Of a DNA stretch of 48,054 nucleotides, positions 30,967-39,490 are shown piece by piece (the first letter of the stretch is position 1; each line of letters starts with the position of its first letter). The stretch comes from Candidatus Roizmanbacteria bacterium RIFCSPLOWO2_01_FULL_35_13 (GTDB lineage Bacteria; Patescibacteriota; Microgenomatia; UBA1406; GWC2-37-13). Position numbers and translations under genes: made by a program. The DNA lies in assembly GCA_001789635.1 (NCBI GenBank), contig MGAF01000034.1, positions 1 to 48,054 on the forward strand, in the 5' to 3' direction. The notes under the pieces were generated by a model. That model saw only the letters and a list, made by a program, of their open reading frames with translations. It was not told the DNA's origin and did no database searches.

Positions 30967-32760
30967 ATGACCAAACTGAAAAAAGATAAAGTAAAAAATT
31001 CGAAGTTTTGGGTTATAGTATTATTTTTTTCATTTTATTTGGTTTTAGCCTTAGTCAGCAGATTAGTTTTAAAAAATCAAAAACAAACAAGTACTTCTTC
31101 TGCTGCAGGTCCTTTGACTACTGTAACTTTTCAACCAAGTAGTGACGAGATCGCCAATCCCGAGAGAGGTTTTATGAGGCAGTCCAATATTCAATTAGAC
31201 CAACCATATACTTCTAAACTGGGTAAAGTAAATCCGAACGATACTGTAAATTGGGTATATTTTCACATGGAAAAATACCGGGACCCGCGAGACGGTAAAG
31301 GAGTAACAGTATCAAATTACCAATTTCTTCCTTTGGAACCTGTCGGATCCGGCAAAGGTCTGGATATTGTCAAAAAAACTTTTGACGATGCCAGAGCTAA
31401 AGGATTAAAACTTGTTATTAGATTTCTTTATCTTGGATACGGAGGAATCGGATCGACTACGGATTTTGCTAATGCAGAACCGGATGCTCCGCTTGATGTT
31501 GCTCTAAGACATATTGATCAGTTGGGTCCGGTTATCCAACAAAATAAAGATGTAATTGCGGCAGTACAGGCAGGGTTTGTCGGATATTGGGGGGAGTGGC
31601 ACAGTTCCAAGTATTTAAGCCCTGTAGCAAACCGAAAAGCAATTGTTGACAAGCTGTTAACAGTTGTACCTCCTGATCGGACTATCCAGGTGAGATATCC
31701 AAAATATGTCCAAAGTTTTTATGGCGGTCCGATTTCTGATTCTCAGGCATTTAATCAATCAAATTTAAGCCGTGTTGCTCTTCATGATGACGCTGCATTT
31801 AAAGATAGTACGCATGACGGAACGTTTACCTCAAATGCAATGGGTATGAAAATTTCTTCATATTGCGACGGCTCAGCCAATCAGACATTATGCTGGCAGG
31901 ATTATTATTCTCAAACAAGCAAGTATACACCTGCCGGTGGAGAAGCCGGAACGCATAGCAGTAGCGCATCTCCTGAGGCAGATTGTTCTCAAGCAGTGCC
32001 TATGATGGGAAAACTCCATTTTTCCTTTCTGCATAATGGCTACAGTATGGTAACTCTTAATCACTGGGTTTCTCAGGGATGCATGCCGGAAATCCGGCAA
32101 AGATTGGGTTACCGCTTTGTTCTTAATAAATTATCCCTTTCCCAGCAGGTTGCTCCGGGAGGAAATTTAGAGTTTCATTTGGAGCTGGAAAATAAAGGAT
32201 TTGCTTCGCCCTATAATCAGCGTCCGGCAATATTGGTACTAAAAAATATTAGCTCCGGTTTACAAAAAGAAATTTCCCTAACAACGGTTGATGTGAGACG
32301 TTGGTTTCCGGGTCAAATAATAAAAGTTGATTTAAATGTCCCGATACCTCAGGACGTTCCTAACGGAAATTACTCTGTTTCTCTTTGGTTGCCTGATACT
32401 TCAACAAGTATACGCACAAGACCCGAATACGCAGTTAGATTTGCGAATATGAATGTTTGGCAAACTACTTCCGGTCAAAATTTAATTTTTAATAATTTGA
32501 CTGTAAGCGGAAATCCGGTTACACCCATTCCTGTAACTAATTCCCCTATACCTACTATAGGAAGTCCAACTCCTACAACAGGAACAAATAAACCCGGAGA
32601 TGCAAATGGAGATGGAAGAGTAGACAGTTTGGATTTATATATATTAGTTTTCCATTATTTAGAAACCACAACTAACGGTCCGGCGTTTGGAGATTTTAAC
32701 CGCGACGGTAAAGTAAATGTTCTGGATTTTGAGATTTTGGTAAATAATTACGGCAGTTAA
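30967..32760 (+). CDS. Secreted DUF4874/DUF4832 protein with C-terminal dockerin
   Basis: The 597-aa protein has an N-terminal signal anchor (residues 13-36), then a TIM-barrel-like DUF4874 region starting NPERGFMRQSN with FVGYWGEWHSS. The DUF4832 region has SFLHNGYSMVTLN, and a beta-sandwich follows (about 400-515). A Pro/Thr/Ser linker leads to a type I dockerin: GDANGDGRVDSLDLYIL and GDFNRDGKVNVLDFEIL, two EF-hand-like calcium loops. DUF4832 proteins are suspected glycosidases. No cohesin is seen in the window, so the dockerin's partner is unknown. Confidence 0.82.
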   Translation: MTKLKKDKVKNSKFWVIVLFFSFYLVLALVSRLVLKNQKQTSTSSAAGPLTTVTFQPSSDEIANPERGFMRQSNIQLDQPYTSKLGKVNPNDTVNWVYFHMEKYRDPRDGKGVTVSNYQFLPLEPVGSGKGLDIVKKTFDDARAKGLKLVIRFLYLGYGGIGSTTDFANAEPDAPLDVALRHIDQLGPVIQQNKDVIAAVQAGFVGYWGEWHSSKYLSPVANRKAIVDKLLTVVPPDRTIQVRYPKYVQSFYGGPISDSQAFNQSNLSRVALHDDAAFKDSTHDGTFTSNAMGMKISSYCDGSANQTLCWQDYYSQTSKYTPAGGEAGTHSSSASPEADCSQAVPMMGKLHFSFLHNGYSMVTLNHWVSQGCMPEIRQRLGYRFVLNKLSLSQQVAPGGNLEFHLELENKGFASPYNQRPAILVLKNISSGLQKEISLTTVDVRRWFPGQIIKVDLNVPIPQDVPNGNYSVSLWLPDTSTSIRTRPEYAVRFANMNVWQTTSGQNLIFNNLTVSGNPVTPIPVTNSPIPTIGSPTPTTGTNKPGDANGDGRVDSLDLYILVFHYLETTTNGPAFGDFNRDGKVNVLDFEILVNNYGS

Positions 32761-33497
32761 TGTTCTAAAAGGGTTATCAAGAAGTAAGTTAAAACTACGC
32801 CTGCTATAAAAGTAAATGTAGTGGCCCATTTTTTCTGCTTTTTGAAATCCTGATGTAGGTCCGGTATCAAATCTGTACAAGCAATATAGATAAATACTCC
32901 GGCGCTAAACATAAGCAGAGCCGGCAGCATTTTTTCGAACTTATTTAAAAAATAAAATCCAATAATTGCTCCTATAAGTGCAGTAAGGGCAGAGAGGAAA
33001 TTATAAAAAAGCGCTTTATTTTTTTTCATTCCTGCGTGTAAAAGAATGCTGAAATCGGCTATTTCGTGAGGGATTTCATGAGCTGATATAGCCAGGGTAG
33101 TAATAAATCCCAGTCCGGGATTCGCAAGAAAAGCCGCTGCAATTGTCAAGCCGTCAAAAAAATTATGTAGACCGTCTCCCAGAAGAACTAAATATGCGGT
33201 TGGTTTTACTCTCATTACGTCATGATGATGAAACCAAATGACCAATCTTTCAATCAGGAAAAAAACCAGAATTCCTAATAATCCATATATATAAATATTT
33301 TGGTCATCATTATTTTCTAATGCTTCTGGTAACAAGTCTATAAAAGCTGTAGTTAGCATTACTCCGGCTGCAAAAGCAACGAGATAAGAAGAAAATTTCT
33401 TGACAGATAGCCTTTTCCAAAATAGAAATACCCCGCCAATTAGTGAGATAGAGCTGATTACAAGGCTGGCGAGAATGATTAAATATAAACTGCTCAT
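32757..33497 (-). CDS. ZIP family divalent-metal transporter
   Basis: From ATG 33497, 4 nt after the Fur-family stop, the protein is 246 aa with about eight transmembrane helices. ZIP metal-site signatures are present: LGDGLHNFFDGLTIAAAF in helix IV and ISAHEIPHEIADFSILL in helix V, with the H-x-x-x-D and H-E-x-P-H-E binuclear site. It would import Zn2+, Fe2+ or Mn2+. It is co-transcribed with the Fur-type gene and controlled by the same operator. An alternative start at 33527 overlaps the regulator. The stop overlaps the end of the dockerin gene by 4 nt. Confidence 0.9.
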   Translation of the reverse strand: MSSLYLIILASLVISSISLIGGVFLFWKRLSVKKFSSYLVAFAAGVMLTTAFIDLLPEALENNDDQNIYIYGLLGILVFFLIERLVIWFHHHDVMRVKPTAYLVLLGDGLHNFFDGLTIAAAFLANPGLGFITTLAISAHEIPHEIADFSILLHAGMKKNKALFYNFLSALTALIGAIIGFYFLNKFEKMLPALLMFSAGVFIYIACTDLIPDLHQDFKKQKKWATTFTFIAGVVLTYFLITLLEH

Positions 33498-33501
33498 AAT
33501 A

Positions 33502-33897
33502 TTAGGTACAGTTATGGCAGACTCCAAATAATTCCAGAGAATGACTCGCGATCTTTAATTTTGATTTTAACTGAATATCTTCGATTAATTTTTCTTCCAG
33601 TTGGGACGAAATATCTTCTATGGATTTACAGTTATTGCAGGTAAAGTGATGGTGATGATTTTTTTCGTCAAGAAGTTCATATCTTTTCTTGCCGTCGCCA
33701 AAATTTATCACTCTTACTGCCTTGTTTTTGACAAAAAGCTTTAGGGTTCTATATACCGAAGCTAAATTCACTTTTTTATCCAAGGATTCATGAATTTCTT
33801 CAACCGTTTGGGGATGACTTTTTATTTTCTGCAGGATTCTCTCTCTTTGATCAGTGATTCTATGACCTTTGGAACGAAGCTTGGCAAAAGTATTCAT
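33502..33897 (-). CDS. Fur-family metalloregulator (Fur/Zur-like)
   Basis: This 131-aa protein starts with the winged-helix region (RSKGHRITDQRERILQKIKS, then VEEIHESLDKKVNLASVYRT). The metal-binding end is EKNHHHHFTCNNCKSIEDI, and a second Cys pair appears at the C-terminus (FGVCHNC), together the structural-zinc CxxC pairs. Its partner is a ZIP transporter, so a zinc-sensing Zur role is favoured over iron, by inference. A perfect 10+3+10 palindrome covers its promoter, predicting autorepression. Confidence 0.88.
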   Translation of the reverse strand: MNTFAKLRSKGHRITDQRERILQKIKSHPQTVEEIHESLDKKVNLASVYRTLKLFVKNKAVRVINFGDGKKRYELLDEKNHHHHFTCNNCKSIEDISSQLEEKLIEDIQLKSKLKIASHSLELFGVCHNCT

Positions 33898-33906
33898 CTG
33901 GTTTTA

Positions 33907-33929
33907 TTATTGCAAACGATTTGCAATAA
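33907..33929 (-). promoter_or_regulatory. Fur/Zur-type operator
   Basis: TTATTGCAAA-CGA-TTTGCAATAA is a perfect inverted repeat placed just before the Fur-family start. On the minus strand it lies between TTGACT and AATAAT/TAATAA promoter boxes. A metal-loaded regulator bound here would silence both the regulator and the ZIP gene. Confidence 0.75.
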
Positions 33930-34019
33930 GTCAACCGCACTATTTGAAGATTTCTTTTTTTAACATCTGCGTTTTGCGCAAGAAGAATTTTCTTATTAAA
34001 CTGGATTTTTTACTTATAA

Positions 34020-34045
34020 TTCCCTGTGGCCTCTGCCACAGGGAA
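34020..34045. repeat. Perfect 11-bp-stem hairpin
   Basis: TTCCCTGTGGC, loop CTCT, GCCACAGGGAA. There is no T-run after it on either strand. The region 33930-34685 has no complete gene: it holds this hairpin, an IS200/IS605 remnant and a membrane-protein remnant. Confidence 0.7.
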
Positions 34046-34061
34046 ACAACTAAAGAGAAAG

Positions 34062-34087
34062 TGTGAAAACCGAATCAGGTTTTCACA
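34062..34087. repeat. Subterminal hairpin of an IS200/IS605-like remnant
   Basis: TGTGAAAACC, loop GAATCA, GGTTTTCACA, immediately before the truncated TnpA frame. Such hairpins are the left-end recognition structure of IS200/IS605 elements. GTGAAAACC recurs at 34361-34369, possibly part of the right end. Confidence 0.5.
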
Positions 34088-34099
34088 TGTTATGATATC

Positions 34100-34264
34100 C
34101 TAAAGAACATAGAAGTTCAAAAAGGATATCACTGTGTTTGGCAAACACATTACTATTTTGTATTTCCAGTAAAATACAGAAAAGCACTTTTAACAAATAA
34201 GATACCAAAAGAAATCAAACTACCTTTTCCCAACTTGGGAGGGGTGACATTTTCGTTTTGCTAG
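34100..34264 (+). pseudogene. Truncated IS200-type transposase TnpA remnant
   Basis: The open frame reads NIEVQKGYHCVWQTHYYFVF, then PVKYRKALLTNKI, the first beta strands of the Y1 (HUH) transposase TnpA. It then changes to unrelated sequence (PFPNLGGVTFSFC) and stops. The HUH motif and the catalytic Tyr are missing, so it is inactive. Confidence 0.6.
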
Positions 34265-34516
34265 CTATGACATTATCATAAAGCTCTTACACTTCAGCAA
34301 GGCAAGTAGCGAGGAGTTAAGTCTTGAGGTAAGATATGGTGGACAAATCCAATAAATAAAGTGAAAACCATCCACCTCATTCTCACAAGATTATCGCTTA
34401 ATATTCTTCTTCTTTCTTTAAACAGACTTGCAAAAATTTAACCTCTTTTCACTTGCAGCCTTTTGAATTCTTACGTTGGCTGGATTTTAATGCAATGCTG
34501 CCGTTTCCTTCGATGA

Positions 34517-34654
34517 CAGTTATACTTTACCATCTACTTAAACAGCTTTTTTGCAAAAAGAAAATATAATCAACTTCCGGTAACTTTTTATTTTGGCATT
34601 TCTTATACGTTAGGCGTTTTAAGCACTTTTGTCTATAAATACTTCGTTGGCTAA
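34517..34654 (+). pseudogene. Possible C-terminal remnant of a membrane protein
   Basis: The frame after a TGA encodes YLNSFFAKRKYNQLPVTFYF, then GISYTLGVLSTFVYKYFVG and TAA, with a clear TM-like segment at the end. No start is present. The family is not recognised. Confidence 0.3.
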
Positions 34655-34685
34655 AAATGGTTTCAAAAATAGTAAAATGTACCGC

Positions 34686-34714
34686 TTGACAAGATTTATA
34701 GTGTACGTTATTAT
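34686..34714 (+). promoter_or_regulatory. Promoter of the Phd/RelE pair
   Basis: TTGACA (34686-34691), 17-nt spacer, TATTAT (34709-34714), then 8 nt to the ATG at 34723: near-leaderless. GTGTAC and GTAC half-sites flank the -10. Confidence 0.6.
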
Positions 34715-34722
34715 GTACTCAT

Positions 34723-35064
34723 ATGGATATAAAAACAACACTTCCAATAACGGAAGTAAGAAAAAAATTGTTCAATATAGTAGATGAAGTCGAAAAAAGA
34801 AGGACGCGTTTTATAGTAACGGAAAAAGGCAGACCAAAAGCCGTCATTATGTCTGCAGAAGAATTTGAATCAATGCGGGAAACGCTTGACGTACTAATTG
34901 AAAATCCAGACTTGCCAAAAATAATCGAAGAGACAGAAGAAGATTTTAAAACAGGAAAATATAAGAAATATCCAACTTTGGAAGAAGTATTAGAAGAAGA
35001 TGGTTATCTGGTAAAAGATAAATCTAATAAAAAATATGAAGTACGAAATAAGTCTAAAGGATAG
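34723..35064 (+). CDS. Phd/YefM-family antitoxin
   Basis: The 113-aa protein has the N-terminal fold LPITEVRKKLFNIVDEVEKR, then RFIVTEKGRPKAVIMSAEEFESM, the Phd/YefM pattern. An acidic C-terminal tail (ENPDLPKIIEETEEDFKTGK) is suited to neutralising a toxin. It overlaps the RelE-like gene by 29 nt, so translation is coupled. This is the third toxin-antitoxin pair in the window and is not a close copy of the one at 28.5 kb. Confidence 0.87.
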   Translation: MDIKTTLPITEVRKKLFNIVDEVEKRRTRFIVTEKGRPKAVIMSAEEFESMRETLDVLIENPDLPKIIEETEEDFKTGKYKKYPTLEEVLEEDGYLVKDKSNKKYEVRNKSKG

Positions 35065-35293
35065 CGCAAAAAAAACACTTGATAATTTAACAAAAAAAGA
35101 TAGAGAAAGAATATATAAATCTTTTCTTGCAATATCTCACTATCCGGTTTATGGAAATAGATTAGATCTTCCTGTCGGGGATTACTATTCGATAGATATT
35201 TGGCCATTCATGATAATCTACAAAATCTTTGATAAATTGAAACTGGTTAGTATAGTTAAAATAAACTATAGTTTAGGGGTAAATAAACATTGA
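35036..35293 (+). CDS. RelE/ParE-family toxin
   Basis: The 85-aa protein reads YEISLKDSAKKTLDNLTKKD, RERIYKSFLAISHYPVYGNR, LPVGDYYSIDIWPFMIIYKI, then KLVSIVKINY. The first helix pair and the G-(D/E)-Y-R-like strand follow the RelE fold, although the usual Arg in that strand is replaced (GDYYSID). It probably cleaves mRNA or targets gyrase. It is coupled to the antitoxin. The tail is slightly short. Confidence 0.8.
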   Translation: MKYEISLKDSAKKTLDNLTKKDRERIYKSFLAISHYPVYGNRLDLPVGDYYSIDIWPFMIIYKIFDKLKLVSIVKINYSLGVNKH

Positions 35294-35496
35294 TAGATTA
35301 ATTTTATGTAACTGTGAAAAAATAGTTCTTATTTTAATTCTCATTCTATTAGCTGTTTTTTTATAGTAGGTGGCAAACGGGTAAAAGAATCCAGAGAGCT
35401 GCAAAATAAATATAAGGATTTTTCAATAATTGATGATAAACTTGAGAGAAAAGATCCTTCGATTTCGTTCAGGACAAGTTACAAATTATTTATATT
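35294..35496 (+). other. Short gap with a coding-like remnant and repeat fragment
   Basis: A frame reads VGGKRVKESRELQNKYKDFS and continues IIDDKLERKD before a stop, which looks like decayed coding sequence. CCTTCGATTTCGTTCAGGACAAG near 35456-35478 resembles one end of the palindromic repeat family. There is no complete gene. Confidence 0.3.
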
Positions 35497-37866
35497 ATGA
35501 AATTATTATTTAAACGATACTTCCTATTGACAGCGATTTTTATTACAGGGGCCGCGGTATTAATTGTTGAAATCACGGCAACCCGTATACTTTCTCCCTA
35601 TTTTGGAAATACCTTATATACATTCTCCAGTGTTATCGGCGTTGTATTAACGGCTCTGAGTTTGGGTTATTATATAGGAGGAGTTTATTCCGATAAATAT
35701 CCTACTCAAAAATTATTTTTTTCAATAATAATACTCAGCGGTTTTAGCACTCTGATTCTTAGGGTTTTGATGTCTTTTTTACTCCCCATATTAGGAAAAA
35801 GTTTTACGATAATCAGCGGGCCATTAATAACTTCAACGGTTTTATTTTTCATTCCTAGTTTTTTGTTGGGTATGCTTTCACCCTATGCGGTAAAGTTAAG
35901 ACAAATGAGTTTTCCTAAGGAAGGGGTCGGCAGGGCAGCGGGAGAGGTTTTTTTTTGGTCCACACTGGGAAGTATAGGAGGAAGTATTGGGGCCGGTTTT
36001 TTCCTAATTCCGAGTTTTGGTTTGAATCAAATTATCAACGGAGTTGCTCTGGTTTTATTTTTTTTGGGATTTATTGGATTAATTGATTCCGGTGAAAAAA
36101 ATAAAAAAATAATTTTATTTTTGATAGTAATATTTGGTTTATTTACATTAATTGCTAATGTTCAAGTTGAGAAAAACTTTTTATACAGTAAAGACGGGGT
36201 ATATGAAAAAATCAGCATTTATGACGGATTTTTTGAAGGTCGACGAACACGCTTTTTTCAGCAGGACAGAAGCTCATCCGGGGCGATGTTTTTGGATTCA
36301 GACGAGCTCGTATACGATTACACAAAATATTATGCGTTATATAAACTTTCAAAAAAAAACCCAAATAATGTACTTATTTTAGGAGGTGGAGCTTATTCTA
36401 TTCCAAAAGCAGTGCTTAAAGAGTTGCCGCATGCAAGCGTTGATATAGTTGAAATTGAGCCCTCATTATACGATTTGGCAAAAAAATATTTCAGATTAAA
36501 AAAAACAGACCGATTAAAAAATTATGTCGAGGACGGGAGAAGATTTATGTTTAACTCTAATGATAAATATGATTTAATATTCAGCGATGTTTATTATTCT
36601 TTATATTCAGTACCAGTGCATTTTACGACGAAAGAATTTTTTTTATTAGCAAAAAAAAAACTTTCCTCGGACGGAATTTTTATTGCTAATTTTATCGGAA
36701 ACCTGAAAAGGAACAAACAATCTTTATTGATCTCGGAGATAAAAACTTTCCGGTCAGTTTTTCCCAATTCATATTTTTTTGCGCTTGATTTGCCATCCTC
36801 AAAAAGTTCGCAAAATATAATTTTCCTAGGATTAAATTCCAGCCAAAAAATTAATTTTGAAGACCCAAAAATAAAAAATAATAAGGATGAAATAATCAGC
36901 AATCTGAAAAATAAATTAATTGACATCGGGAAAGAAACGTTTTACTCATATACTCTTTTAACTGATAATTACGCGCCGGTTGAATATCTTACAGCGCAAG
37001 TTGTTAAACAGACTTTTGAAAAAAAGATGGATGAATTTGATCCCGATCGAGCACTAGACTATATAAAAAAACAACTTAGATTCGGGCCCCGCTATATGAG
37101 TAGTGAAGGACATAAACTAACGCAATTATTTCTGACTTCCGAATTAAACAAACTAAGTGATGAGACAATTACACAAAAGTGGAATTACAAGTCCTCTGAT
37201 GGAAGAGCAAATACACTAGTAAATATAGTTGGTAGATTTAATACGAGGGAAAATAACAGAATCCTACTAGGAGCACACTATGATACTAAAAGATACGCCG
37301 ATGAAGATAAAATCAATCCGAAAGATCCTATGCCCGGGGCCAATGATGGAGCTTCAGGTGTAGCCGTGCTCCTCGAGATAGCACAGTTTTTATCCCAAGT
37401 TGATACTCCGCCACGCATGGGTGTCGATATCGTTTTTTTTGATGGTGAGGAAGGAGAAGATCTTTCAAGAACAGATTGGAAGCCCATCGGCTCACAGTAT
37501 TTTGTCAAAGAACTAAAAACAATGTATCCGGAAAACAAACCGCTTGTCGGAATCGTAGTCGATATGATCTGTGATAAAGATTTAAATATTTTTCAGGAAG
37601 GGGATTCGCTTGATCAGGCGAGTAAGCAAGTTAATGATTTTTGGCAATTAGCCGGGAAGAATTGGCCCTTAAATTTTAATACTAAATCCAAATACAGAAT
37701 TTTAGATGACCATACGGCTTTGAATTCTTCAGGAATTCCCAGCTTTCTTATTATTGATTATGACTATCCATATTTTCATACGACTGAAGATACGCTGGAT
37801 AAATGCAGTAAAGACAGTTTAAAAGTCGTCGGAAATTCGATACTAAACTATATTTATTCCATTTAA
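35497..37866 (+). CDS. Membrane / spermidine-synthase-like / M28 glutaminyl-cyclase-like fusion protein
   Basis: The 789-aa protein has three parts. Residues 1-225 form about seven transmembrane helices of the MFS-like module found in fused spermidine synthases (AAVLIVEITATRILSPYFG). Residues 230-455 are a Rossmann methyltransferase/spermidine-synthase-like domain with ILGGGAYSIPKAVL and FSDVYYS; the usual GGGDG and DP acidic motifs are altered, so polyamine synthesis is doubtful. Residues 530-789 are an M28/glutaminyl-cyclase domain with GAHYDTK, GANDGASGVA, FFDGEEGED, DDHTALNSSGIP and the His of YFHTTED, a complete metal site. The last domain probably acts outside the membrane. Confidence 0.85.
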   Translation: MKLLFKRYFLLTAIFITGAAVLIVEITATRILSPYFGNTLYTFSSVIGVVLTALSLGYYIGGVYSDKYPTQKLFFSIIILSGFSTLILRVLMSFLLPILGKSFTIISGPLITSTVLFFIPSFLLGMLSPYAVKLRQMSFPKEGVGRAAGEVFFWSTLGSIGGSIGAGFFLIPSFGLNQIINGVALVLFFLGFIGLIDSGEKNKKIILFLIVIFGLFTLIANVQVEKNFLYSKDGVYEKISIYDGFFEGRRTRFFQQDRSSSGAMFLDSDELVYDYTKYYALYKLSKKNPNNVLILGGGAYSIPKAVLKELPHASVDIVEIEPSLYDLAKKYFRLKKTDRLKNYVEDGRRFMFNSNDKYDLIFSDVYYSLYSVPVHFTTKEFFLLAKKKLSSDGIFIANFIGNLKRNKQSLLISEIKTFRSVFPNSYFFALDLPSSKSSQNIIFLGLNSSQKINFEDPKIKNNKDEIISNLKNKLIDIGKETFYSYTLLTDNYAPVEYLTAQVVKQTFEKKMDEFDPDRALDYIKKQLRFGPRYMSSEGHKLTQLFLTSELNKLSDETITQKWNYKSSDGRANTLVNIVGRFNTRENNRILLGAHYDTKRYADEDKINPKDPMPGANDGASGVAVLLEIAQFLSQVDTPPRMGVDIVFFDGEEGEDLSRTDWKPIGSQYFVKELKTMYPENKPLVGIVVDMICDKDLNIFQEGDSLDQASKQVNDFWQLAGKNWPLNFNTKSKYRILDDHTALNSSGIPSFLIIDYDYPYFHTTEDTLDKCSKDSLKVVGNSILNYIYSI

Positions 37867-37871
37867 CGGCT

Positions 37872-38243
37872 TTGAATTTGCCTTCAATTGAAAAGAGTAA
37901 GGAAATTGTAACGGTTAAATTCCCAAAACCGTCAGATAAAGTTATTGAAATAACCACTAAAAATAGTAAAATAAAATTTACATTAAATATGTCTGATCGT
38001 TTAACTGGGAAAAATGGTGTTAATCAAGATTTAAACTCAATTTTAAGTTATTTGACTGTATTAACAACTGCAAGCGTGAGTGCTACGGCAGCATTAGTTG
38101 GAAAGCAGGTGGATTATATTCAAGAATATCAGGGTAGTTTTTTAACAAATCCAATCTATCATCTAATTGCGGTGGCATTTATTTCAGCAGGAGTGGTAAT
38201 TTTTAAATCTTTAAGGACTATAAAAAGACAAATTAATAATTAA
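37872..38243 (+). CDS. Two-TM membrane protein, unknown function
   Basis: The frame opens with TTG at 37872 (5 nt after the fusion gene's stop); the first ATG is at 37989. It has a soluble N-terminal part (EIVTVKFPKPSDKVIEITTK) and two helices, about residues 60-82 and 96-114, ending with a basic KSLRTIKRQINN. The short gap suggests co-transcription with the fusion gene. No family is recognised and the start is uncertain. Confidence 0.55.
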   Translation: MNLPSIEKSKEIVTVKFPKPSDKVIEITTKNSKIKFTLNMSDRLTGKNGVNQDLNSILSYLTVLTTASVSATAALVGKQVDYIQEYQGSFLTNPIYHLIAVAFISAGVVIFKSLRTIKRQINN

Positions 38244-38253
38244 GAAATTATCC

Positions 38254-39441
38254 TTATTTTTTCAATGCCTCGATTCCGGGAAGAGTGCCTTTTTCAATGA
38301 ATTCGAGCATAGCTCCGCCACCGGTGGAGATATGGGTAATTTTATCGAGGTATTCTTTTTTAGAAATTGCAGCCAATGTATCTCCGCCTCCGACTAAGGA
38401 TACAGCTGAAGAGTTTTGCGCAATTGAGTAGTAGACAAAATCAGTTCCGCGGGTGAAAGCAGATTCTTCGATATAACCTATGGGACCGTTCCAGATAATG
38501 GTTTTTGCCTTGGCAATAGCGGAACCGAATTCGGCCTGGGTTTCCGGTCCGATATCCAGGATCTCCTCTTCAGTTTCAATGTCTTTTATGTTTTTTACCT
38601 TGCCGCCTGATTCTGATTGTTGTGGATGTCTGGCGACTACATCTGTCGGTAAAATAATAGCCGCATGTTTTTTTGAAGCCAAGAAAAGTAATTTTTTGGC
38701 ATTTTCTACTTCATTATATTCACAGTAGCTTTTGCCGATATTCAAACCTTTTGCGCAAAAAAAAGTATTAGCCATCGCTCCTCCGATTAATAAATAATCG
38801 GAAATATCGATAAGCCTCTCGACCAAATTTATTTTGGTTGAGATTTTGGCTCCTCCTAAAATTGAGACGACGGGTTTTTCCGGATTTTTTACAATCCTGT
38901 CAATTGTTTCCGTCTCTTTCTTTAAAAGCAAACCGCCGTAAGCCGGAATGAATTTGGGAACTCCGACGATTGATGCATCATTTCTGTGACTTACACCAAA
39001 AGCATCATTGACAAAAATTTCTCCCAAACCGGCCAGATCGTGGGCGAAATTATTATCGTTATTTTTTTCTTCCTGAAAATATCTGATATTTTCCAGGACT
39101 AAAACGGTGTCCGGTTTCTGATTTTTTATTGACAGTTTGTCGACAGGATTCAGGAAATTATTAATCAGCATTACATCGAACGGCTTTAGTAATTCTTTTA
39201 ATTCTTCAACGACCGGTTTCAGGGAAAATTTTGTGTCTACGCCTTTTGGCCTACCCAGATGGGAGATGATAATTAAACGGTTATTATTTTTGAGAAGATA
39301 ATTAATCGTGGGAAGAGACTGGCGGATTCTTACATCATCGGCTATAGAGAAGTCGGGGTTAAGAGTGACATTAAAATCTACCCGCAAAATTACTTGTTTA
39401 TCTTTTATTTCTAATTCATCAATGTAGGTTATATTTGACAT
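38254..39441 (-). CDS. pgk: Phosphoglycerate kinase
   Basis: The 395-aa protein has VILRVDFNVTLNPDFSIADD, then LIIISHLGRPKG, VFVNDAFGVSHRNDAS, GGAKISTK and the C-terminal GGGDTLAAI / HISTGGGAMLEFIEKG, all PGK hallmarks including the Arg and Lys residues for 1,3-bisphosphoglycerate and ATP. It interconverts 1,3-BPG and 3-phosphoglycerate with ATP. Length is normal. It follows gap in the same direction with a small membrane gene between them, and a TATAAT lies 14 nt before the ATG. Confidence 0.97.
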   Translation of the reverse strand: MSNITYIDELEIKDKQVILRVDFNVTLNPDFSIADDVRIRQSLPTINYLLKNNNRLIIISHLGRPKGVDTKFSLKPVVEELKELLKPFDVMLINNFLNPVDKLSIKNQKPDTVLVLENIRYFQEEKNNDNNFAHDLAGLGEIFVNDAFGVSHRNDASIVGVPKFIPAYGGLLLKKETETIDRIVKNPEKPVVSILGGAKISTKINLVERLIDISDYLLIGGAMANTFFCAKGLNIGKSYCEYNEVENAKKLLFLASKKHAAIILPTDVVARHPQQSESGGKVKNIKDIETEEEILDIGPETQAEFGSAIAKAKTIIWNGPIGYIEESAFTRGTDFVYYSIAQNSSAVSLVGGGDTLAAISKKEYLDKITHISTGGGAMLEFIEKGTLPGIEALKK

Positions 39442-39490
39442 ACTGGTTAATAAGTATTATAGAAATCAATAATTTTTTCAATCATTTAAA

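Noticed and set aside
34020-34045. Rho-independent terminator
   Set aside because: The stem is strong, but no run of T follows it on either strand.
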